From: Lytechinus variegatus
Lineage: Eukaryota > Echinodermata > Echinoidea > Temnopleuroida > Toxopneustidae
Direction: 5' to 3'
DNA length: 64,000 bases
Assembly (NCBI RefSeq): GCF_018143015.1
Contig: NC_054757.1
Span: 3,520,001-3,584,000, forward strand
Shown: piece by piece, positions 11,879-23,489 of the stretch
How positions within the stretch are numbered: position 1 is the first letter of the stretch
How the letters are laid out: every line of letters begins with the position of its first letter
The notes under the pieces: model-generated
Database searches by the model: none
What the model saw: the letters and a program-made list of their open reading frames with translations, nothing else
What the model was told of the DNA's origin: nothing
Program-made: the position numbers and the translations under genes

Positions 11879-12122
11879 ACGTCTGTACAGTTACCGTGCG
11901 GTAGTCGGAATACACAACACAGACCCCGTTCTGGCACAGCACGTAAACATCGCCTACACCCGGAGGCAGGAGCAACTCCCGCCGCGGGATTGGATGCACT
12001 CCCCACTGACTGTTTCTCCAAACACGGCCGCCAGAAGAGACTCCCGGCCGGGCTGGGCCAAAGAACTGCAGTTCATATTGACAATTTATAGTTTCAGACT
12101 TTTCTTGTCATGGATAAAGTGA
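11879..12122 (+). CDS. Candidate terminal exon of an unidentified gene
   Basis: A strong acceptor (CTCTTTCTTTTACACAG|AC) precedes a GC- and CpG-rich block unlike the flanks. Two frames stay open across it. One runs to a stop at 12122 (...VVGIHNTDPVLAQHVNIAY...PRDWMHSPLTV...). The other stops at about 12087 (...DALPTDCFSKHGRQKRLP...). I recognise neither product and found no clear upstream exon. The case rests on composition plus the acceptor. Confidence 0.3.
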
Positions 12123-12205
12123 ATGTTTCACCAATCCTAAAACATGGTAGGCCATAATTATGAAGAAGTGACTTCATAATAAATAATTCTATTTGTTTTA
12201 ATTAA

Positions 12206-12787
12206 GGAGAATGAAAGTATGAAACCTTGGCTTTCAAAATAGCTGGTGTGAAACAGAAAAATCAAAGAAACAGATCAACAAAATTTTGAAAAAAATGAGA
12301 CAAATAATATGAGAAGGTTATGTGCATTTGAATATTGCAATCACTAATGGAGATCCTATCATTGGCAATGCGACAATGATGTGTCATTTCAGTCACTTGT
12401 GAGCAACTCTCGCTATTACTTAAGTATATATTTCACTTAAATCGCCTCTTTTATTACATCTATCAGTAGATCATGTGTTCTTTCTATAGGAGGGCATGTA
12501 ACACAGATTTTTAAGAATACATCATGGATAAAGAATTTGTATCACCATAAAGAAAAAGCAAAAAAAGACATTTTTTGGGTATTTTATAGTCCATCAAAGG
12601 AAATGTGACATCATACATCCTTGTCGCATTGCCAATAGGAGGATCTCCATAGCATAAGTGATTGCAATATTAAAATGCTCATAACTTTCTCATTGTTTGT
12701 CCGATTTTTCTTAAACTTTCGTTGATCGGTTTCTTTGATTTTTCTGGTTTGACACAATTGTACTTATTCCAAAGGTTTCATTACCCT
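12206..12787. mobile_element. TTAA-flanked MITE with long inverted arms (family A)
   Basis: The left end, TTAA then GGAGAATGAAA..ATGAAACC, is mirrored by the right end GGTTTCATTACCC..TTTAA. Longer subterminal arms are also inverted, for example CAATCACTAATGGAGATCC against GGATCTCCATAGCATAAGTG. A related copy lies at 57600-58144. No ORF. The TTAA flanks suggest mobilisation by a piggyBac- or Kolobok-type transposase (inference). Confidence 0.65.
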
Positions 12788-12791
12788 TTAA

Positions 12792-13385
12792 AGGGGAATA
12801 CAACCCAAATAAAAACTTGTTTTATAAGGAAGAGAAATATCAGACAAGTTAATAGGTGAAAGTTTGAACAATATTGGACAAACAACAAGAAAGTTATGAA
12901 TTTTTAAAAGTTGTAAATATTGGTAATCACTATACCCATGGAGACTTCAAATTGGCTGCATATGGGATGTCATAGTGATGTAAGGCAAGGACTACTCTTC
13001 CATGTACTCCAATACATATTATGGCTAAAATGTCATTTTTCCCAAAAGTTTTATTTCAAAGTATATTTTTCTGTCATGAGGACATACTACAATATACTAC
13101 CTGGGCTATATTTAGATTACTGTCCCAGGGGAATGGGTACTTAGGAGAAAACCACAAATCCCTGATAATAAAGTACATGGCCTATGGGAAAGTTGTCCGT
13201 GCCCCTTGTCATAATTTACTTACACAGTTGCCAATTTGAAATCTACATAGTATTAGTGATCTCAATTTTAAAGCAGCTATAACTTTCTCATTGCTTGTCC
13301 GATTTCTTTCAAACTTTCACCATTCTGTTTAATTTATTTTTCTCCTTCCCAACATAACATTTTATGGCCAAGGCTGGATTCCCCT
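12792..13385. mobile_element. TTAA-flanked MITE (family B), copy 1
   Basis: The element runs AGGGGAATACAACCC...GGCTGGATTCCCCT and is bounded by TTAA at 12788-12791 and 13386-13389. It is nearly identical along its whole length to 17254-17843. Subterminal arms are inverted (ACTTGTTTTATAAG.. and ..CTTTCACCATTCTG). It has no coding capacity and abuts family A directly. Confidence 0.85.
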
Positions 13386-13418
13386 TTAAGTATACATCTA
13401 GGCCTAGTTTTACTTCAA

Positions 13419-13618
13419 ATATATCAACTTGTCACCAGGTGAACTTGCCACAAGTTGGTTTTATTTTAATTAAAACTAGGCCAAGTTTTAATTAGAATAC
13501 CGGTAGAACCAACTTGTCACCAGGTGAACTTCCCTGTTATTATTAATAACAACAGGGATGTTCACCCAGTGACAAGTTGGTTTTATTCTAATTAAAACAA
13601 AGTCTAGACCTAGTTAAA
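13419..13618. repeat. Cluster of CAACTTGTCACC inverted repeats
   Basis: CAACTTGTCACCAGGTGAAC occurs near 13430 and 13512, and its inverse GTTCACCCAGTGACAAGTTG near 13560. All are flanked by TTTTAATTA-type arms that can also pair. This looks like nested copies of a small foldback element. Confidence 0.65.
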
Positions 13619-15684
13619 ACAATGAAAACAGATTATCATGAAAATTAGAAAAAAAATATTTGAGTTATTAGTTTGTTGTGACATCACAGCTCAGCCACAG
13701 ATGAGCAGCTCCAATAGATGTCCTGTGATATGAATTTAGAAAATGCCATTTCTAAAAAAAAGTAATTTTATTTGTGTTGGATCACACATACCTAAAGCCA
13801 TAACAAATAAATTTAGATCCTATTCATATTCTTCTATAATTGAAATAGAGTGAGTCTATATTGAATTTGTATTAGATGATGGGTGCCAGGAGTATATGAT
13901 ATGACAATTTAAACATTTCAAAATTAACTACTGTCATATTCTTTAATGGATTTTCCTAAACCTTGTCCAACATTTTACTAATTTCTTATACTTTAACTAA
14001 ATATTGTCAGGATGAACTTCCCTGTGGATATTGTAAGGAAAGAGAGTGTTTATAGATCTACTTCTATATAATAGGCCTACTCTATTTTCTCAACAATTCA
14101 TCATGCTCAGCTCAACTAAAACTTTTTTTTTGGTCTTTGTTTTTGTCTTGTCTTCCAATTTCATGTTTGTATTTAATTACTCTCAAGAATTCTGTTTTGC
14201 AAGATTCTCTTTCTTATTGTTGTTATCATCAATGCACCCTTGTCATGAAATAGTTATCTTGCCTTAGAAGTTTCTTTTAAGATGAATTTACTTTCCTTGA
14301 TATTGAATATTTCTTATTGTAAATAAAAAGCTTACCAATAATAATTGCAAATATCTTATCAAATCAGTCATAGTTTTCTACAGACACAATTTTAACCTCT
14401 TAGATAAATTCATTCCTTTATTTTTTTTTTAATGTAGATTACCTGTAAAATAGCAACAATAGTAAGCATTAAAAAGGAAGAAGTAAAAATAATGTGAAAT
14501 ACCAGAACTGGTATGCCATCATTATTGGTAAACATTTGTAGATTTATTCCACATAGCTGGTGTAGGCCCCTTATATAAAGTGGTTGGCCTGCATCATACA
14601 TTATCTTACAATCGAGGTCGAGGTGGGCTATACAGGGGTAAAAAAAGGCTGTTGTTTCGAATTCCTTTGATGCAGTGTCATCTCCTGAGCATTTTGAATC
14701 CATTGTAATTGAAATCGGCCAAAAAATGAGAAGGTGCTGCCCAAAAATCTGATCTGGGTGGGTGTGGGCCCCAAATAGGACAAATATTGACGTGTCTGAC
14801 TGCATCTCAGTACTAACTTTAGTGTTCAATGTATATTTTTGGTGATTTATTTGCTGATATACATGATTTTATAGACAAGTACTGTAATCCATTGAAACTA
14901 ATTACTGTTAAAATAAGCTGGACCACGGGCAAATCGGACCCACCCCCATGTGTGAAAAGCGTAGCTGAGAGAGATCAGCAGATGGCCATTCATTCAACAT
15001 ACGTACATATATCTTATGTATTTCTTTGTTTTTCAACTTATTTTTTTTAATGGAAATCATCAGCGATACTATTTCATTCATAATAAATAAGATGAAATCA
15101 GTTACTTTTAGTCATAAAAAGTAACAAATAATGAAACATTTTCAAAATTTTGACTACACATAGAGTTTTCATTGGATTTGTACGTGAAATCACGTTTTTG
15201 ATCAATTTTGGGGTGCGGCAATCACTGACTTATTGATGCGTAATTTCGGCACCGCGCACCTGGGTGTGATGCGAATTTGGTCTAAAAAGTTGCACGAGAC
15301 TTGAAAGTACCGTATACAGTCAGCGAGAGGCACGGTAATAAAACTTTGTGCAGTGGATTTATCACAAAAAAATGTTACAAAATATATGTCAAAAAATGTG
15401 TAATGTAAACATTTTTAATGGGAAGTGGTCCCATGGGACCAAAATTGTTTTTTTGGGCAGCACCTTCTAAATTTTGGACAGAATTTGATAAATGGGGTAT
15501 AAGAATGCTCAGGAGAAAACCCTTCATTTAAGCTGGTGCCTGAAACAAGCTGAAACATCACTATTTCATAGCCTACCTCTACTGACAGGTCTGTCTGGTA
15601 GAAAAACTTGCTCATGCTAGTCATTGGCTTTTAAAATCAGATTAAAGAAATGATCTATGTTGTATGTGTTGATTTGCTTTCTAG
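13619..15684. other. Intergenic DNA upstream of ZnF-1
   Basis: Mostly AT-rich. A 139-codon minus-strand frame at 14410-14829 has a hydrophobic C-terminal stretch but no recognisable domain. It shares the phrase for GGGCAGCACCTTCT with the inverse-oriented DNA near 15456, suggesting repeat origin. The upstream exon(s) of ZnF-1, which must donate one base to the exon at 15685, were not identified. Confidence 0.45.
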
Positions 15685-16335
15685 GACAAACTGAGAGCAG
15701 TGACGAAACCGCAAAAAATGTTGAAGAGATTACAACATCGCTTCAGCGAGACATTGATCAAATATGCCAGGATAAAATTGAGAACATTGTTGAGGTATAC
15801 ATCGAAGAATTGCCCATGTGTGATGATGCCGGGGACTGCCACTCAGCCGGTCCTTCACTAGCAGAGGATGCTCAAAGTAGAAATATTGAGAATCTTTGTG
15901 ATGAAAATGACAAAGCCGATGTTAATGCTTCTCCTAGAGATGGCGACTCTCATACAGATGTGAACAATGGACAATTGGATGGGGCTAAAGAGCACGCCAC
16001 AGAAGAGATAATTTTGGAAAAAGGTGACGAGACTGCAAAAACTGTTGAAGAGATTGCAACATCGCTACAGCGAGACATTGATCAAATATGCCGGGATAAA
16101 ATTGAGAACATTGTTGAGGTATACATTGAAGAATTGCCCACGTGTGATGATGCTGGGAACTGCAAAGCAACTTCTTCTTTGCTAGCTGAGGATGCTCAAA
16201 GTAGAAATAATGAAAATGACGAGGCTCATAATGATGCTTCGAGTCCTAGAGATGGTGGCTCTGGTACAGATGTGAACGATGGCCACTTGGATGTAGCTCC
16301 AGAGCACACCAAAGAAGTGATCATTTTGGGGGAAG
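15685..16335 (+). CDS. ZnF-1 upstream exon: duplicated acidic N-terminal module
   Basis: The acceptor TTTCTAG|GACAAACTG (15684/15685) and donor GGGGGAAG|GTAAAA (16335/16336) enclose 651 bp that begins and ends in phase 1, matching the acceptor at 18316. The protein is about 217 residues, strongly acidic, and consists of two copies of a module of about 110 residues. Each has ETAK-VEEI-TSLQRDIDQIC, then DKIENIVEVYIEELP, CDDAG and LAEDAQSRN. The first half of each module reads as an amphipathic helix; the second is polar and likely disordered. The duplication is at DNA level (about 15700-16010 against 16024-16330). I know no domain name for it. By position it should act as an effector or oligomerisation region ahead of the finger array (inference). 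Confidence 0.75.
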
Positions 16336-18315
16336 GTAAAATCAATTCACTATTATGGCCATGTAGTGGTCTCGATAATAGTAGGGTGGGGGTAAAAGTT
16401 TGGGGAGAGGGGTAAAGTGGTAGAGTTTGTGAGATTAGAAGGAGCTGGAGGGAGGTTGTAATCTATAGGGTTTAGTGGTTTTGCTTTGTTTGAGTTGGTT
16501 TACATGTGTTTTCATTTTAACTTGACTCAGTCTAATTACATAGAAAGTGGGGTATAATCAATGACACCACTCTTACTACCGTCCTAAAACTAGTTTACTG
16601 GAAACTAGCTTAGTGGAATCTAGTTTAACATGTAATGAGAACAGTTGAAGCGGTCCTGGAAGCGATCTTCCAAACCGGTTCAGAAAACACCTCGCGATGT
16701 AGTTCTGAAGACCACTTTGCCTCGTTAACCGGTTTTAGCGTAAGTGAGAACACTACCAGTCTTTGGGAAGCGATCTTTGCACATTTCGAGCGCGCTTCTC
16801 CACATACTGTATGTGGAATTCCTACTCTGCAGTTTCAAATTTCGTGTGAAACATGCCACCCCACTCGAGTGATCTTCCAAACTGACTTTCTGAACTGGGT
16901 TCCAGTAAAGCAGTTTTAGAAAATATAATGAGAATGGTGTCTTAGTTTTATGAATCCCACAAATCATATCCTGAGATTTCAAGTTTAGTGTAAGTGCTGG
17001 TGTGAGTGTTGGAAGCACAATTTGGATTGCCTTTCATAACTCCAACACCTAATTTGGGTTTTCCAAAAATCACATTTTTAATAATTCTAACACCAAGTGA
17101 GACTTTTCCCAGCACCAGTCCTATATTATGTTGGTGCTGTGCTTATGTAAAAATTGTCCTACTGTAACACCAACACCAAAACCTTAACAATAAACTTGAA
17201 ATCACCAATAGTGTTGTTGAGAACATAGAACCAATGCAATTCAATTTTTTTAAAGGGGAATCCAACCCAAATAAAAACTTGTTTTTATAAGAAAAAGAAA
17301 AATCAGACAAGTTGATAGGTGAAAGTTTGAACAATATTGGACAAACAAGAAAGTTATGATTTTTAAAAGTTGCAAATATTGGTAATCACTATATTCATGG
17401 AGACTTCAAATTGGCCGCATATGGGATGGCATAGTGATGTAAGGCAAGGACTACTCTTCCATGTACTCCAATACATATTATGGCTAAAATGTCATTTTTC
17501 CCAAAAGTTTTATTTCAAATTATATTTTTCTTTCATAAGGACAAAAACAATATACTACCTGGATTATATTTAGATTACTGCCCCAGGGAAATTGGTACTT
17601 AGGAGAAAACCACAAATCCCTGATAATAAAGTACATGGCCTATGGGAAAGTTGTCCTTGCCCCTTGTCATAATTTACTTACCCTGTTGCCAATTTGAAAT
17701 CTACATAGTATTAGTGATCTCAATTTTAAAGCAGCTATAACTTTCTTATTGCTTGTCCGATTTCTTTCAAACTTTCACCATTCTGTTTAATTTATTTTTC
17801 TCCTTCCCAACACAACATTTTATGGCCAAGGCTGGATTCCCCTTTAAAGCATTCTTTATTTAATGTGCCCAGCATCACAACAGTTTAAAATTCCTGTTTA
17901 TTAGGGAGTGTTTTTGTTCTATTATTTCACAAAGGGTTTTGTGCGACTTAAAGTTATTCTCATTAATGCTAAGACCCTGATCAGAACTGTAATCAATAAG
18001 CATGTTTGGAGACAATTCTAATTCAAAGCCATGAATATACAACTCCCATTTGGACCTTTAGACTGCTAAACAAGAATTTTGCTACTATCACTTGTTTCCT
18101 TTGGAACACCTGACTTCGAAAGAAATATATGATTAGAATCTGATTGGATGGCATGGATTCCATTCTGGAATCCGCATCTCAGGCCTGATATAGTTCCAAA
18201 AATATAACAATAATATGGACATAAATTTGTGATGTGGCGATATCCATCATAAAAACTTGCCTCTGGCGGAGATATTATTGAATAATGAATGTAATTTCAC
18301 TTTTCCCCCTCTTAG
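16336..18315 (+). other. ZnF-1 intron
   Basis: Lies between donor GTAAAA at 16336 and acceptor CCCCCTCTTAG at 18315. It contains family B MITE copy 2 (17254-17843) and a diverged repeat at about 16590-16920 with inverted phrases such as AAGCGATCTTCCAAACC. The MITE is therefore removed from the mature message. Confidence 0.7.
17254..17843. mobile_element. TTAA-flanked MITE (family B), copy 2, intronic
   Basis: The termini are AGGGGAATCCAACCC and GGCTGGATTCCCCT, with TTAA at 17250-17253 and 17844-17847. It is nearly identical to 12792-13385 and in the same orientation, so the insertion is recent. Confidence 0.88.
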
Positions 18316-21300
18316 ATGCTCTTCAAACCCTTCAAGATGATAACCAACAGCCCTTTCAACAAGGAGATGATACAAGTCAATCAGCTGTGGTTGGAATTGT
18401 CAGCAAACCACCCGAGGACATTGATGTAAAGTCTCAAACTGTAACACCCAGCAAGTCTTCAAAAGGTTTTAGAACTAGAAGGCCATTGTATAAATGCACC
18501 ACTTGTAATCGGACCTGCGGTAACAAAGCACATTTTGAGGAACATCTCAGAATACACACTGGGGAGAAACCTTTCCAGTGTTCAGAATGTAACAAGTCCT
18601 TTATCACCAAGTCCCACCTTACCAGACATATGAAGCAGTTGCATAAGCCACATAAAACTGCTTTTGATCGTTTTATTTGCTCATATTGCAAGTTGTCATT
18701 GCCTTCAAAGGCTCATCTTGATTCGCATCTAAGAAAGCATACCGAAAGGAAATTGGTAGAATGTAGTGTGTGTAGGAAAACATTTACAAAGAAAATCCAT
18801 TTAGTTGAACATCTGAGGATACATACTGGAGAAAAACCATTCAAATGTGTTAAATGTAATAGATCATTCATTACCAAATCCCATCTAAGAAGGCATGTCC
18901 AATTACACTTTGGAGGTAAAACTAAACCCAAGAAACAGTTGAAATGTTCGTATTGTAGTGCTTCATTTTACAGAAGTTTTCATCTTGTTGAACATGAACG
19001 ATCCCATACCGGGGAGAGGCCCTTCCCATGTTCTGAATGTAAATGGTCTTTCATGACAAAATCACACCTATTGAGGCACCGAAGAACACAACACACCGGG
19101 AGTAAGCTTACGGAGAAGAATGATCAAGTTGTTAACATCAGATTGACGAGAGTGCTCAAAAGAGGAACAAAGTTCAAATGCCAAGACTGTGAGAAGTCCT
19201 TCCAAAGTCGGTCCCTTCTTGCAAAACATTCAAGAGAGCACAACATAGGAGAAACAGAATTGATGGAAACACTTGATCTTGAAAGGTCTTTTCGGTGTGT
19301 GCAGTGTAACATAATGTTCCCTGAAGCAAGTCTTAGAGATGAACATGTGAAGAGTCATTCTGCTGTCATGGCAGATGTTCCAGAGCCAGAGACAATCAAC
19401 CATGTATGTTCTCACTGTGGCTGTATTTTCTCTGATCAGAGACAACTGGATGATCATGTGAAATGCCACACTGGTAATGAGGTGGAGGGAACACCTCAAT
19501 GTCCTACAGGTGATGATATGTCCACTAAGAATTCGGATCCTGTAACACATGAAGTAGATGAAAGTCCCGAATGCTCCTTCAGTGATGACGAGTATTCCGC
19601 CGAAAAGCTACAACCCAAGGAACATGGAAAGAATAAAGTTCAAGAAAAGGGGGCTGAGAATATTGTTGATGGGGAGTCAGATCTGATGGCACATGTGAAG
19701 GTTCATGAAGGTAGAAGCCATCTGAAGTGCTCCTATTGTGACCATTTGTTTGGTAATAAGCACCACCTTACTGAGCACATCCGGACGCATACTGGTGAAA
19801 GACCCTTCCCTTGTCCTCATTGTGATTGGTCATTCATGACAAAGTCACATCTGACACGCCACTTGAGAACACACACTGGAGAGAAACGTCACGAGTGCAG
19901 TTATTGTTCCAAGAAGTTCCTTGAAAGTACACAACTGAAAGAGCACATCCGACAACATACCGGGGAACGGCCTTACGAATGCTCTGAATGCAAGAAGCGC
20001 TTCATCTCCTCAGGTAGTCTAAGATGTCACATGAGACGACATGGTGTAGAAAAGTCTCATAGGTGTATTCATTGCTCTAAAGTTTTTTGTTGGGAAAGTC
20101 ATCTTGAGGAGCATTTAAGAATACATCAGGAAGAAGAACCTCAGGTTCAGTCTGACTTACCCCAAAAAGATGAGAGTAACAGCGAGAATGAAGAATCTCA
20201 CTTACATGTATCAGTACCTGAAGATATCAATATGATTGACAGAGTGGGAAAAGATTTGCAGAGCCCTGAGCCTTCCAATTCATACACTCTTGAACTGGAT
20301 CCTACAACTAAGAAAGAGACTGAGAGTGTCAACAAAATTCATCAGTGTCCATACTGTGCCCGTGAGCTTGCCACCAAACATCTACTAATTGAGCATATAC
20401 GGATTCATACTGGGGAACGACCCTTCCCGTGTCCGGAATGTGATTGGTCATTCAAGACAAAATCGCACCTCAATAGGCATTTGAAGACGCATGGTCGCAC
20501 CTACCACTGTTCCCAATGCTCGGATATTTTTTCTTCTAAGTATCTTCTGATGCAACACATGAGTACACATAGAGAAGCACCTCATTATTGTACGGTGTGT
20601 AACAAATGGTTTAGTTCTGAATCTGGTCTTCTCACCCATTGTAAAGAACATGATGGGGATAGCTCGGATGTTAAAAATGAAGATTCTACTCCTTGTGGCA
20701 ATGCAGACTCAGATTCTCAAGCCTCTGACACCATTGAGGTTGAGAATGCAAAAGTGGAGAAAGTAACACCTAGTGAATCACAGAGTGAGGAAGAGACCTA
20801 TGAGTGTTCTTATTGTATGAAATTGTTTTCAGACATCAGTCAATTTGTGGAACATATTGGAATTTGTTACAAGCTGTCAACAACCAAGCCTCCTACAACT
20901 ATACACTCAAGTAAAGTCAGTGCAGATGTTGCTGATGCAGGGTATCTGAAGTGCTCCTTTTGTGGCTGTACATTTTCTGAAAAGTGCCATTTAGATGAAC
21001 ATGTAAAGATTCATTCTGGAGAGGATTCAGCAGAGGAGAGTCACCAGTGTCAAAACTGCAGTGAGACATTTTCTACGCAGTCGGATCTTACGACTCACAT
21101 GATAAAGCATGACGGAGAACACGCTTTTGTGTGTATCTATTGTAGCCGTTCATTTCCTGAACAGGCTCTTCTTGAGGAACATTTCAAAGTTCATGAAGCG
21201 GAAGATTCCCCTGAGTCATATCAATGTTCAAAATGTGATCAGTTTTTCATGAGACAATCGGATCTCACAAAACACATGAAAAAGGCTCATAAGATTTTCC

Positions 21301-23489
21301 CAGGCTATAATTGCTCATATTGTGGCAATACATTCGCTAATAAGAATCATCTCACAGAGCATGAACGATCCCATACAGGTGAGCGGCCTTTTCCTTGTAC
21401 AGAATGTGAATGGTCGTTCATGACGAAGTCCCACCTCCGGAGGCATATGAGAACTCATAATCGGGAAAATCCTCTCAAGGGCAGCTATAGTTCGGTGACA
21501 TTCTCTTCAACAAAGCATTTAGACAACCATACAAGGAATGCACATCGCTGCTCAGTCTGTAAAGAGTGTTTTTCATCTAAGGCTAGTCTCATTGCGCATT
21601 CAAAGACTCACACAGAAGATATTTCTGATGCTGGAAGTAGCGTTGTAATTGTTAAAGACAGTAATGCTGATGACCATGAAGGTAACATAGACACTGATTC
21701 GGACTCTAGCGAGGTACACGACATGCAGGCAGACCTTACACCAGAAAGTCCAACACTTGATGGAGTAACTGTAGATGAATGCTCGCATTCGCAAGAAGCC
21801 CCATTTCCTGAACAGGCTCTTCTTGAGGAACATTCAAAAGTCCATGAAGTAGAAGATTCCCCAGAGTCGCATCAATGTTCAGAATGTGATCAGGTTTTCA
21901 CGAGACAATCAGTTCTCACAAAGCACATGAAAAAAGCTCATAATATTTTGCCAGGCTATAAGTGCTCATACTGTGGCAATACATTCGCTAATAAGAATCA
22001 TTTCACAGAGCATGAAAGGTCTCACACAGGTGAGCGGCCTTTTCCATGTACGAAATGTGATTGGTCATTCATGAGGAAGTCCCACCTACGGAACCATATG
22101 CGAACACATGTTCAGGACACGCAGACAGAACTTACACCAGAGAATCGAACCCTTGATGGAGTAACTGTAGCTTACGAATCTTCGCATTCACAAGACTACA
22201 ATAAGACAACACTTTCTGCGCAGTCGGATGGTACGACTCACATGATAAATCATGACAAAGATGAAGCTTTTGCATGTATCTATTGTAGCCATTCATTTCC
22301 CGAACAGGCTCTTCTCAAGGAACATTTAAAAGTTCATGACTCGGTAGGTTCTTTGAAGTCATATCAATGTTCAGAGTGTGATCAGGTATTCATGAGACAA
22401 TCAGTTCTCACAAAGCACATGAAAAAAGCGCATGATATTTTGCCAGGCTATAAGTGCTCATACTGTGGCAATACATTCGCTAATAAGAATCATCTCACAG
22501 AGCATGAAAGATCTCATACAGGCGAGCGGCCTTTTCCTTGTACCGAATGTGATTGGTCGTTCATGACGAAGTCCCACCTCCGGAACCACATGCGAACACA
22601 TGCTCAGGAAAATCCTCTTTTTAAGTGCACCTATTGTTCGGCAACATTCTCCAAGAAGGGCCTCCTGGAAGAGCACGTAAGAATACACACTGGGGAAGAA
22701 ATTGTGGAGGAGAATTTCCACTGCTCTGAGTGTAGTGAGATTTTCACTGCACATGCAGACCTGACGGAACATATGAGAAGTCACGCTGCCGAAGCCTCTT
22801 TCGTGTGTACAATTTGTGGCAGCTTGTTTTCTGAACAGAGCGGGCTAGATGAACATGCTTTGATCCATACAGAGGCAGAGACGGAGAAGAAATTCGGGTG
22901 TTCAGAATGTGGAATGATGTTTGCCGTAGAGTCAGATCTCACAATGCACATGAAAAGGGTGCACAAGATACGGCCGCACTTGGTATGCTCTTTCTGTGGC
23001 AATAAGTTTGCCAATAAGTATCATCTTACAGAACATGTGAGATCTCACACCGGTGAGCGTCCTTTTCCATGTGCTGAATGCAATTGGTCCTTCATGACAA
23101 AGTCTCACCTCCGGAGGCATATGAAAACGCATACAGGTGAAAAACCTCACGAATGTACTTATTGCCCTCAGAAATTCGCTGTCAAGACGCGGTTGATTGA
23201 GCACATTCGGATCCATACAGGGGAAAGACCGTTTCAGTGCACAGAATGTTTTAAGCATTTCACCTCGAAGTGTAATTACAAGAGTCATATGAAGACCCAC
23301 TCCGGGTACAAGCCATACCAGTGTTCATTTTGTCCCAAAGCGTACTGCAAGAGAAATCGTCTAAACGAACACCTGAAGAAACACACGGAAAAGAAGCCAT
23401 TTAACTGTTCAATATGTGACATGGGATTCGTGCGAAAGGCTCATAAAACAAGGCATATGATGTTACACGGTGATAAAGAAGCTCAGTAG
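18316..23489 (+). CDS. ZnF-1 main exon: giant poly-C2H2 zinc-finger protein
   Basis: This exon follows the acceptor at 18315 in phase 1 and ends at TAG 23487-23489, giving 1,724 codons including the stop. With the exon at 15685 the visible protein is about 1,940 residues. It carries about 44 C2H2 fingers (C-x2-C-x12-H-x3/4-H), in clusters separated by acidic Ser/Glu-rich spacers (for example about 19500-19700, 20150-20330, 20650-20800 and 21620-21790). Many fingers use canonical TGEKP or TGERP linkers. A two-finger unit (first finger ending HTGERP, second FPC-x2-C-x-WSFMTKSHL-x2-H) recurs seven times, near 18940, 19727, 20341, 21305, 21955, 22447 and 22980. A few fingers are degenerate: both Cys are lost near 21478, and there is a half finger near 21800. 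The likely role is a nuclear DNA-binding regulator; the target is unknown. The final six fingers form an uninterrupted block. Confidence 0.93.

Noticed and set aside
14410..14829. 139-codon minus-strand frame with a hydrophobic tail
   Set aside because: No domain, no splice context, and part of it recurs as inverted non-coding DNA near 15456.
18434..23300. Several antisense frames of 60-120 codons within ZnF-1
   Set aside because: Shadow frames of the repetitive finger codons; they repeat with the fingers.
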